From the NCBI GenBank assembly GCA_964416755.1, contig CAYQFH010000116.1, positions 1 through 8,025 of the forward strand: 8,025 nucleotides of DNA, in the 5' to 3' direction. Position 1 is the first letter of the stretch. Every line of letters starts with the position of its first letter. The notes under the pieces were generated by a model, which searched no databases, was not told the DNA's origin, and saw nothing but the letters and a program-made list of their open reading frames with translations. The translations under genes were made by a program, and so were the position numbers. Positions 1 through 6,509 of the stretch are shown here, in pieces. This DNA is from Thiopontia sp964416755. GTDB lineage: Bacteria; Pseudomonadota; Gammaproteobacteria; GCF-002020875.

Positions 1-102
1 GAGCGTCGCGCAGAGACCGATGTGCAGAAGCTGACCGACAAATATGTGGCTGAGGTCGATGAATTGGTCAAGGCCAAAGAAGATGACCTGATGGAGATTT
101 AG
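1..102 (+). CDS. frr: Ribosome recycling factor, C-terminal end (partial)
   Basis: The window opens inside a reading frame that ends at TAG (100-102) and gives 33 residues beginning ERRAETDVQKLTDKY and ending DDLMEI. The DVQKLTD segment and the closing acidic stretch plus LM-x-hydrophobic end match the last helix of ribosome recycling factor (E. coli has DDVQKLTD and ends ELMQF). In the family, RRF works with EF-G to split post-termination ribosomes in the cytoplasm. Only the last part of helical domain I is present; the start and the rest lie upstream of the window. The next gene, uppS, is in the same frame 15 bases after this stop, and frr-uppS is the usual order in Gammaproteobacteria. The short length limits certainty, but context and motif agree. 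Confidence 0.9.
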   Translation, partial: ERRAETDVQKLTDKYVAEVDELVKAKEDDLMEI

Positions 103-117
103 TCTCCCGTCTGCTTG

Positions 118-855
118 GTGGCCTCTTCCGAAACAATCCCGCGTCATATCGCCATCGTTATGGATGGTAACGGGCGTTGGGCTAAACGCCAGAATCGTCC
201 CAGGTTCTGGGGGCACAAACGTGGTGTAGAGCAGGTACGTGCCACTGTCGAGGGGTGCATCGAACTGGGTGTGGAGGCATTGACCCTGTTTGCCTTCAGT
301 ACCGAGAACTGGAAGCGTCCCAAGGAGGAGGTCTCCTTTCTGATGAATCTCTTCATCTCCTCACTGGATAAGGAGGTGAAACGGCTTCACAAGAACAATA
401 TTCGCCTGCGCATTATCGGTGAAAAATCCCAGTTCTCTGACAAACTACAGCAGGCGATTGCCGAAGCAGAAGCGCTGACTGCAGACAATAGTGGTCTTGC
501 ACTCAATGTTGCTGCCAACTATGGAGGACGCTGGGATATCACTGAAGCGACCCGTAGTCTGTGTCAGCAGGTTGCAGCGGGGACATTGGATCCAGAGGGG
601 GTGACTCCTGAAATACTGCAGCAGCAGATCAGCCTTAGTGATTTGCCAGAGCCGGATCTCTTTATCCGTACGGGTGGTGAGCAGCGAATCAGCAATTTTC
701 TGTTGTGGCAGATGGCCTACTGTGAACTCTACTTCACTGACCTCTACTGGCCAGAGTTTGATCGTACTGCACTGGATGCTGCAGTAGCCTCTTTTGGGGA
801 GCGTCAGCGTCGGTTTGGGCGTACGGGAGAGCAGGTTACAGGAGGAGAAGGGTGA
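118..855 (+). CDS. uppS: Isoprenyl transferase (di-trans,poly-cis-undecaprenyl-diphosphate synthase)
   Basis: Cytoplasmic cis-prenyltransferase that extends farnesyl-PP with eight isopentenyl-PP units to undecaprenyl-PP, the precursor of the carrier lipid for peptidoglycan and O-antigen. From the GTG at 118 the product is 245 residues (E. coli 253). The catalytic-loop motif MDGNGRWAK carries the essential Asp at about residue 16. A conserved His lies in GHKRG at about 33, FSTENW at 60-65, and the family signature RTGGEQRISNFLLWQ at 184-198, followed by the Mg-linked Glu in AYCELYF at about 203. The gene appears intact. Start: TTG 115 and GTG 118 are adjacent and both are possible. No other in-frame start lies between the frr stop and the catalytic motif, and neither has a visible Shine-Dalgarno. 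The 3' end overlaps cdsA by 4 bases. Confidence 0.96.
   Translation: MASSETIPRHIAIVMDGNGRWAKRQNRPRFWGHKRGVEQVRATVEGCIELGVEALTLFAFSTENWKRPKEEVSFLMNLFISSLDKEVKRLHKNNIRLRIIGEKSQFSDKLQQAIAEAEALTADNSGLALNVAANYGGRWDITEATRSLCQQVAAGTLDPEGVTPEILQQQISLSDLPEPDLFIRTGGEQRISNFLLWQMAYCELYFTDLYWPEFDRTALDAAVASFGERQRRFGRTGEQVTGGEG
840..845 (+). promoter_or_regulatory. Strong Shine-Dalgarno for cdsA
   Basis: AGGAGG at 840-845, inside the last codons of uppS, sits 6 bases before the GTG at 852. This is a near-perfect anti-16S match at good spacing and it fixes the cdsA start at GTG. It is the strongest ribosome binding site in the window. Confidence 0.85.
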
Positions 856-1673
856 ACCTTTCCAGCTTTCAGCAACGCACTTTGAGTACGGTGGTGCTAG
901 GGCCACTGTTGTTGTGGTTGATTGTTGTGCTTCAGGGAGAGCAGTTTTCACTGTTGTTGGCGCTGTTGCTATTGCCTGCAGCGTGGGAGTGGGGGCGTCT
1001 CTCTGGGATGACGACTACCTGGCACAAGGGAGAGTATGCTCTGCTCTTGGTCGCACTCTTCTACCTGAGTCGTTATCTCCCACTGCAGTGGCTGTTATGG
1101 ATTGCGGTCGCCTGGTGGATTGGTGCACTCTATTGGCTGCGCGGTTATCCGGAACAGCATCGCTGGCTGTTTGGACGCTTGATCAGTCCATTAGTCGGTG
1201 TTGTGATTTTGATTCCCGCCTGGCGCGCCCTGGAGATGGTGCACCAGCAGGAGCAGGGGGTTGGTCTGCTCTTTTTCCTTTTGCTGCTGATCTGGGGTGC
1301 CGATATCGGAGCCTATCTGATTGGTGTCCGTTTCGGGCGCAGAAAATTGGCACCCAAGGTGAGCCCGGGGAAAAGTCTGGAGGGGGTTGCAGGTGGCGTA
1401 GTGGCCTCGATGCTGGTGGCGGTTGTGGGCTGGGTGGCTGTTGAGTCGTTTGAGGTTGGTGTGGTGTCACTGCTATTGGCGGTATTGTTGATTGTGGTCT
1501 TTTCGATTGTCGGTGACCTGGTGGAGAGTGCCTACAAGCGCCATGCCGGGATCAAGGACTCGGGTAATCTGATTCCCGGTCACGGAGGGATTCTGGATCG
1601 AGTCGATAGTTTGACTGCAGCAGCGCCGCTCTATCTCACTCTACTGACTCTGTTTGGCGTGGTGACACTGTGA
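852..1673 (+). CDS. cdsA: Phosphatidate cytidylyltransferase (CDP-diacylglycerol synthase)
   Basis: Inner-membrane enzyme that joins CTP and phosphatidic acid to CDP-diacylglycerol, the branch point for phosphatidylethanolamine, phosphatidylglycerol and cardiolipin. The 273-residue product (E. coli 285) is very hydrophobic, with about eight likely membrane segments, for example near 10-30, 33-48, 62-97, 110-128, 137-158, 180-198, 204-222 and 255-272. The family signature lies at residues 226-252: SAYKR, then IKDSG, then PGHGGILDRVD, including the conserved K-D and H-G-G/D-R-x-D metal and CTP-site residues. A second conserved cytoplasmic segment runs from WGADIGAY (148-155) to SPGKSLEG (171-178). 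The GTG start overlaps the uppS stop as GTGA and has a strong Shine-Dalgarno (840-845). The stop in turn overlaps the dxr start by 4 bases, so translation of these genes is probably coupled. Confidence 0.96.
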   Translation: MNLSSFQQRTLSTVVLGPLLLWLIVVLQGEQFSLLLALLLLPAAWEWGRLSGMTTTWHKGEYALLLVALFYLSRYLPLQWLLWIAVAWWIGALYWLRGYPEQHRWLFGRLISPLVGVVILIPAWRALEMVHQQEQGVGLLFFLLLLIWGADIGAYLIGVRFGRRKLAPKVSPGKSLEGVAGGVVASMLVAVVGWVAVESFEVGVVSLLLAVLLIVVFSIVGDLVESAYKRHAGIKDSGNLIPGHGGILDRVDSLTAAAPLYLTLLTLFGVVTL

Positions 1674-2851
1674 GTCGACAGCAGATCACTGTGTTGGGCG
1701 CTACAGGATCCATTGGCAAGAGCACTCTGGATGTGGTCTCCCGTCACACCGAACGCTATCGTGTCTTTGCTCTGACTGCACATCGGCAGGTGGAGGCATT
1801 GGCACAGCAGTGTGCACAGTTCAATCCGGAATATGCAGTTGTTGTTGATGAGTTGGGGGCGGAGCAGTTGCGGCAACTGCTGAAGGAGTCTGCGCCCGAT
1901 ACGGTCGTACTGTACGATGTAGAGGGGTTGGAGCAGGTCGCCTCTGATCCTGCCGTTGATCAGGTGATGGCAGCGATTGTTGGTGCTGCAGGGCTGAAGC
2001 CGACACTGGCAGCAGTACGAGCTGGTAAGCGGGTGTTACTGGCTAACAAGGAGTCCCTGGTGATGACGGGGGACCTCTTCATGCAAGAGGTAGAGCGCTT
2101 TGGAGCTGAACTACTGCCGATTGATAGTGAACATAATGCAATCTTCCAGTGTCTGCCGCAGCAGACAGGGTTGGGTGCAGTCCCTGCAGGTGTAGATAAG
2201 ATACTGTTGACAGGCTCCGGTGGCCCGTTTCGAAAAACGCCATTGGATCAACTGCAGCAGGTAACCCCTGCACAGGCGGTGGCCCACCCCAATTGGGATA
2301 TGGGGCGGAAGATTTCGGTTGATTCGGCGACGATGATGAACAAGGGGTTGGAGTTTATCGAGGCGTGTTGGCTGTTTGGTGCCAGACCAGATCAGATTCA
2401 GGTGGTGCTCCACCCTGAGAGTGTGATCCATTCGATGGTGCAGTACAACGATGGTTCCGTGCTGGCACAGATGGGTAACCCGGATATGCGTACCCCGATC
2501 GCCTATGCGATGGGGTGGCCGGAGAGAATCCAGTCTGGTGTAAGCCACCTTGATCTGTTTGATGTTGCGCAGCTCAATTTTGAACAGCCCGATTTTGCAC
2601 GCTACCCCTGTCTGCGTCTGGCGATCGAGGCGATGGAGCAGGGGGGGAGCGCAACCACCATCGTCAATGCAGTCAATGAGGTTGCAGTGGATGCCTTCCT
2701 CAATGGACAGATTGGCTATCTCGATATTGCACGCATGATTGAAACGGTGTTGGGTGCAATGACGATTGAGTCGGTAGATACCGTTGAGCAGGTGTTGGCG
2801 GTTGATACAGAGGCTCGTCGGTTGGCATCGGAGTGGATGAAACAACAATGA
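1670..2851 (+). CDS. dxr: 1-deoxy-D-xylulose 5-phosphate reductoisomerase
   Basis: Second enzyme of the MEP pathway: it rearranges and reduces DXP to 2-C-methyl-D-erythritol 4-phosphate using NADPH and a divalent metal, in the cytoplasm. The product is 393 residues (E. coli 398). The N-terminal NADPH-binding loop GATGSIGKST is at 10-19 and ANKESLVM at 125-132. The metal ligands are D152 and E154 in PIDSEHNAIFQ, and E228 in MMNKGLEFIEA. Substrate phosphate and flap residues fall in SGGPF (183-187), HPNWDMG (206-212) and SVDSATMMNK (216-225); HPESVIHSM is at 248-256. The C-terminal helical domain is complete. The GTG start overlaps the cdsA stop as GTGA, with only a weak GGTGA (1661-1665) upstream. 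A run of seven G at 2641-2647 is kept in frame (codons for Gln-Gly-Gly-Ser). Its product feeds the isoprenoids used by UppS. Confidence 0.97.
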   Translation: MSRQQITVLGATGSIGKSTLDVVSRHTERYRVFALTAHRQVEALAQQCAQFNPEYAVVVDELGAEQLRQLLKESAPDTVVLYDVEGLEQVASDPAVDQVMAAIVGAAGLKPTLAAVRAGKRVLLANKESLVMTGDLFMQEVERFGAELLPIDSEHNAIFQCLPQQTGLGAVPAGVDKILLTGSGGPFRKTPLDQLQQVTPAQAVAHPNWDMGRKISVDSATMMNKGLEFIEACWLFGARPDQIQVVLHPESVIHSMVQYNDGSVLAQMGNPDMRTPIAYAMGWPERIQSGVSHLDLFDVAQLNFEQPDFARYPCLRLAIEAMEQGGSATTIVNAVNEVAVDAFLNGQIGYLDIARMIETVLGAMTIESVDTVEQVLAVDTEARRLASEWMKQQ

Positions 2852-4194
2852 CCTCTCTGCTTGCCTTTATCATCGCAATCGGTGTTTTGGTCACCATCCA
2901 TGAGCTGGGGCACTTCTGGGTTGCCCGTGCAGCGGGGGTCAAGGTGCTGCGTTTCTCGGTCGGGTTTGGCAAGCCGCTCTGGAGTCGAACCGGAAAGGAT
3001 GGCACCGAGTATGTGGTGGCGATGATACCGCTGGGTGGCTACGTAAAGATGTTGGGAGAAGGGGGTGATGAGCCGATTGCAGAAGAGGATCGCCATCGCT
3101 CCTTTGAGCAGAAATCGTTGGCTGCACGTGCAGCCATTGTGGTGGCAGGACCGCTATTCAATTTTATCTTTGCTGTGTTTGCTTTTGGTGCGGTACAGAT
3201 GGTGGGTGTCAGTGGGATGAAGCCGATCGTTGGCGAGGTGGTAGAAACTTCTGCTGCAGCCCGGGGTGGATTGCAGCAAGGGGAGGAGATTATCCGTGTT
3301 AACAGTGAACCAGTACAGATCTGGCAGCAGGCACTGGAGAGAATGTTGGGGGCGGTTGTAGTGGGAGATGCGCTACAGCTTGAGGTGATCACTCCAGCAG
3401 GTACGGAGCAGCGAAGAGTATTGGAAAATCCGTTTGGACGGGAGATACCAGAGGGGATGGCACTGCTGGATCAGCTGGGCTTCTCTATCGAACGCCCGGC
3501 GGTACCGCCGCGGATTGGTGAGGTGGCGGCTGAAGGTGCGGCGGCTGCCGCAGGTCTGGAGATGGGGGACCTGATCCTGACAGTGGAGGAAGAGCCAGTA
3601 GAGAGCTGGGCAGCCTGGGTGGATTGGGTGCGTGATAGTCCACAGCAGACGTTACACATTACCATTGACCGTGATGGAGTGATCTTCCCGATGCAGCTTA
3701 CACCGGCCCGAGTGGAGGCTCGGGGTAAGGTGATTGGCCGTATCGGAGCTGCAGTGGATCTGACCGAGTTTCGTGCCAACTACTATCGAACCGTACAATT
3801 TGGCCCAATTGATGCATTGCTCCGAGGAGCGGAGAAGACTTGGGAGATGAGTGCGATGACTTTGAAGGTGATGGGGCGAATGGTGGTGGGGGCCACTTCG
3901 ACGGATGGGCTGAGTGGCCCGATCAGTATTGCCCGTTACGCCGGAAACTCGATGGAAAATGGAATCACCACCTTCCTCTCCTTTCTCGGGCTGGTCAGCG
4001 TCAGCCTGGGGGTATTGAATCTGTTGCCTATTCCGATGCTGGATGGTGGGCACCTCTTCTACTATTTGGTGGAGGCTGTGAAAGGAAGCCCCCCTTCAGA
4101 GACGATGATGATGGTCGGACAGCGGGTCGGTATCGTTTTTCTGGTTGGATTGATGTCGCTGGCACTATACAATGACCTCTTGCGACTGCTGTAA
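2848..4194 (+). CDS. rseP: RIP metalloprotease RseP (site-2 protease of the sigma-E pathway)
   Basis: Inner-membrane zinc protease that makes the second, intramembrane cut in anti-sigma factor RseA after DegS, releasing sigma-E; it also clears leftover signal peptides. From ATG 2848 the product is 448 residues (E. coli 450). Zinc motif HELGH is at 18-22 in TM1, the membrane-associated GFG loop at 39-41, and TM2 at about 97-121 (VVAGPLFNFIFAVF). Two periplasmic PDZ domains lie near 120-200 and 220-290. SGPISIA is at 356-362, and LLPIPMLDGG with the third zinc ligand (D399) is in TM3, followed by TM4 near 427-444. Start choice: ATG 2848 overlaps the dxr stop as ATGA and places the HExxH as in the family. 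An in-frame GTG at 2833 would add five residues and is less likely. The product likely guards the BamA/Skp pathway encoded just downstream. Confidence 0.96.
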   Translation: MTSLLAFIIAIGVLVTIHELGHFWVARAAGVKVLRFSVGFGKPLWSRTGKDGTEYVVAMIPLGGYVKMLGEGGDEPIAEEDRHRSFEQKSLAARAAIVVAGPLFNFIFAVFAFGAVQMVGVSGMKPIVGEVVETSAAARGGLQQGEEIIRVNSEPVQIWQQALERMLGAVVVGDALQLEVITPAGTEQRRVLENPFGREIPEGMALLDQLGFSIERPAVPPRIGEVAAEGAAAAAGLEMGDLILTVEEEPVESWAAWVDWVRDSPQQTLHITIDRDGVIFPMQLTPARVEARGKVIGRIGAAVDLTEFRANYYRTVQFGPIDALLRGAEKTWEMSAMTLKVMGRMVVGATSTDGLSGPISIARYAGNSMENGITTFLSFLGLVSVSLGVLNLLPIPMLDGGHLFYYLVEAVKGSPPSETMMMVGQRVGIVFLVGLMSLALYNDLLRLL

Positions 4195-4208
4195 TTCAAG
4201 AATATTTA
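4180..4208 (+). promoter_or_regulatory. Possible weak sigma70-like promoter before bamA
   Basis: TTGCGA (4180-4185) and TATTTA (4203-4208) are separated by 17 bases, at the only obvious AT-rich step in the window (about 4192-4260). The matches to consensus are partial (4 of 6 and 3 of 6). With this -10, transcription would begin near 4215, past the ATG at 4208, which would require translation to start at ATG 4226. The AT-richness may instead keep the bamA start free of RNA structure. This is weak evidence. Confidence 0.15.
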
Positions 4209-6496
4209 TGTCTGGTTTATACAAAATGTTTCAACGCACTGTTTTATTAACTGTTTTTGCGCTATTTGCCTCGGCGGCTTCGGCATTTTCTCCCTTTGTG
4301 ATTGAGGATATCCGGGTCGAGGGGCTGCAACGTATCGCAGCGGGCACCATTTTTAACTATCTGCCACTGAAAGTAGGAGATCAATTAACTCCGAAAAAAT
4401 CGGCTGCTGCAGTTAAATCGCTCTATAAAACCGGGTTTTTCAAGGATGTGCGCCTGGAACAGGAGGGCAATGTACTACTGGTCTCTGTAGTAGAACGCCC
4501 AGCAATCTCCAGTATCGAGATTGATGGTAATAAGGTGATCCAGACCGAGCAGCTTAAAGAGGGGTTGGAGTCGATCGGTTTGGCAGAAGGGCGGGTGCTA
4601 GATCGTGCGCTGTTGGACAAGATCGAGGCAGAGCTGCGCCGTCAATATTTGGGCATGGGGCGTTACGGGGTAGAGATTGAGACTACCATTACTCCTCTGG
4701 AGCGTAACCGTTCAGCGGTGCGCATTCAGGTGTCAGAGGGAGAGAGTGCCCGTATCCGTCAGATTACTCTAATTGGCAATCAAGCGTTTGAGACCGAAGA
4801 TCTGAAAGATCAGTTTCAGCTCAGTACGGGTAACTGGCTCTCGTTCTTTACCAAGAATGATCGTTACTCAAGGCAAAAATTGACGGGAGATCTGGAGGCT
4901 TTGCGTTCTTGGTATCTGGATCGTGGCTATATCAATTTCGAGGTCACCTCGGCACAGGTCTCCATTACTCAGGATAAGCAGGAGATCTATATCACCATCA
5001 ATATGAAGGAGGGTAAGCAGTACAGTTTGGGTACGATTGCGCTGGATGGCAAGATGGTGGTACCAGAGGCTGAGCTGCAGGAGAAAATTACGTTGCAGTC
5101 TGGAGAAACCTTCTCTCGTAAAGAGATTACCAAGGTTAATGATGCACTTTCGGCTCGCTTGGGTGAAGAGGGCTACGCCTTCTCTAATATCAATGTGATT
5201 CCAAAGATGGATGAGGAGAAGGGGATTGTGGATCTCACTTTCTTCGTTGATCCGGGGAATCGTGTCTATGTGAATCGTGTCAATATCACTGGTAATACCA
5301 AGACACAGGATCTGGTGATCCGCCGTGAAATGCGCCAGTATGAGGGTAGTCGCTACTCCAACAAGGAGGTAGAGCGTTCCCAGACCCGTATTCGCAAACT
5401 GGGTTATTTCGAGGATGTGAAGGTGGATACGGTGCCAGTTGCAGGTACTACCGATCAGGTTGATCTCAACTACAATGTCACTGAGAAATCGACTGGCAGC
5501 ATGATGCTGGGTATGGGCTACTCCGGTACGCAGGGTATGGTGCTGAGTACCAATCTCAAGCAAGACAACTTTATGGGGTCGGGTAAGCGGGTCGATTTCG
5601 AATTCAATAACAGTGATACCGAAACTGCTTATGGCTTTGGTTACATGGATCCCTACTTTACTGAAGATGGGGTGAGTTTGGGGGCAGGTATTCACTATCG
5701 TGAACGAGACTCTTCGGATGCAGTGAGTACCTATAGCTATACCGAAGCGGGTGGTAATATTGATTTGGGGCTGCCAACCAGTGAGTATGAGCGCCTTTTT
5801 GTCGGCTTTGAGCCGCAGCACATGACTGATACAACGTGTGGCTCAACTGCAACCGATTGTGCCTCTTTCATTGCTGCAGAAGGCACCTCCTTCTCAGTGC
5901 TTGAGTTCAATAGCAGCTGGAGCCGCGACAGCCGTAATCGCGCCACCTTCCCTGATGCAGGTGGATACCAACGTTTCCATGCAGAGTTGGGTGCACCGGG
6001 CGGTGTAGAGTATTTCAAGGTTGGCTATCGTCATGACCATTTCTTTGCATTAATGGAAGATTACACCATGCTGTTGAAGGGCGAGGTGGGTGTTGGTGAT
6101 GGCTATGGTGATCAGAGTTCATTACCGTTCTTCAGCCGTTACTATGCGGGTGGCGAAAGTTCAGTGCGTGGTTTTGCGGGTAATTCGCTAGGTCCCAAAG
6201 ACTCTTCCAACAATGCAGTGGGTGGAAACCTCAAGGCAGTCGGTAATGTCGAGGTTATTTTACCGGTACCGTTTTTGGAAGATGTAAAGTCAACACGGGT
6301 CAGTGGCTTCTTTGATATGGGTACTGTTGCGGATAGTGCCAGTGATCTAGGCGATGAATTGAGAGCATCGGTTGGCCTGTCAGCAAAATGGATTTCTCCA
6401 GTCGGACCATTGAGCTTTAGTTGGGCACAGCCGCTGAATGATGAATCCACAGATGATCTGGAAGCATTCCAGTTCCGTCTCGGGCAAATGTTTTAA
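4208..6496 (+). CDS. bamA: Outer membrane protein assembly factor BamA
   Basis: Essential Omp85-family insertase that folds beta-barrel proteins into the outer membrane. From ATG 4208 it has 762 residues (E. coli 810). A signal peptide (hydrophobic TVLLTVFALFASAASA) ends near residue 26 with ASA before FSPF. Five POTRA repeats follow at about 27-98, 99-178, 181-269, 272-349 and 352-427, each opening with a strand and a G-N or G-x turn (e.g. IEDIRVEG, ISSIEIDGN, VNRVNITGN). The C-terminal barrel runs from about 430 to the terminal Phe (FQFRLGQMF). The conserved loop-6 VRGF is at 653-656 and DMGTV follows further on. Loop 6 is short. The only two cysteines (544 and 551) lie in an earlier extracellular loop. 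Start: ATG 4208 or ATG 4226 both give a valid signal peptide; both have poor Shine-Dalgarno sites (AAGAA at 4198-4202 for the first). It follows rseP by 13 bases. Confidence 0.96.
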   Translation: MSGLYKMFQRTVLLTVFALFASAASAFSPFVIEDIRVEGLQRIAAGTIFNYLPLKVGDQLTPKKSAAAVKSLYKTGFFKDVRLEQEGNVLLVSVVERPAISSIEIDGNKVIQTEQLKEGLESIGLAEGRVLDRALLDKIEAELRRQYLGMGRYGVEIETTITPLERNRSAVRIQVSEGESARIRQITLIGNQAFETEDLKDQFQLSTGNWLSFFTKNDRYSRQKLTGDLEALRSWYLDRGYINFEVTSAQVSITQDKQEIYITINMKEGKQYSLGTIALDGKMVVPEAELQEKITLQSGETFSRKEITKVNDALSARLGEEGYAFSNINVIPKMDEEKGIVDLTFFVDPGNRVYVNRVNITGNTKTQDLVIRREMRQYEGSRYSNKEVERSQTRIRKLGYFEDVKVDTVPVAGTTDQVDLNYNVTEKSTGSMMLGMGYSGTQGMVLSTNLKQDNFMGSGKRVDFEFNNSDTETAYGFGYMDPYFTEDGVSLGAGIHYRERDSSDAVSTYSYTEAGGNIDLGLPTSEYERLFVGFEPQHMTDTTCGSTATDCASFIAAEGTSFSVLEFNSSWSRDSRNRATFPDAGGYQRFHAELGAPGGVEYFKVGYRHDHFFALMEDYTMLLKGEVGVGDGYGDQSSLPFFSRYYAGGESSVRGFAGNSLGPKDSSNNAVGGNLKAVGNVEVILPVPFLEDVKSTRVSGFFDMGTVADSASDLGDELRASVGLSAKWISPVGPLSFSWAQPLNDESTDDLEAFQFRLGQMF

Positions 6497-6500
6497 AGGA
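6496..6500 (+). promoter_or_regulatory. Shine-Dalgarno for skp
   Basis: AAGGA at 6496-6500 begins at the last base of the bamA stop codon (TAA 6494-6496) and lies 9 bases before ATG 6510. It supports this start, which also opens a clean signal peptide. Confidence 0.7.
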
Positions 6501-6509
6501 TAAACATCG

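Noticed and set aside
445..951. Open frame on the - strand opposite the 3' half of uppS
   Set aside because: It is antisense to the uppS signature region and shows no protein features.
794..1444. Alternative + strand frame across the uppS-cdsA junction (216 codons)
   Set aside because: It overlaps the uppS C-terminal and cdsA membrane segments in another frame, both of which carry clear family motifs. Its composition (Cys, Trp, Gly, Ser) is not protein-like.
2833..2847. Upstream GTG start for rseP
   Set aside because: It adds only five polar/acidic residues before TM1 and loses the ATGA coupling. ATG 2848 gives the family's usual N terminus.
2111..2848. Open frame on the - strand opposite dxr (about 245 codons)
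   Set aside because: It is antisense to conserved dxr codons, has high His/Arg/Cys content and no domain or ribosome site. It is a shadow of dxr codon bias.
3244..3250. GAAACTT as a possible sigma-E -35 element within rseP, which could drive bamA
   Set aside because: It is not the GGAACTT consensus, I see no convincing -10 at the right spacing, and it is almost 1 kb from bamA. I found no good sigma-E promoter in the window.
4172..4207. Upstream ATG for bamA at 4172, overlapping the end of rseP
   Set aside because: It would add 12 residues with three cysteines before the signal peptide, unlike any BamA N terminus I know. ATG 4208 or 4226 fits far better.
4868..5821. Long open frame on the - strand opposite bamA (about 317 codons)
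   Set aside because: It lies wholly antisense to the POTRA and barrel codons of an intact bamA, shows no recognisable domain, and is rich in His, Ile and Thr as expected from a mirrored coding frame.
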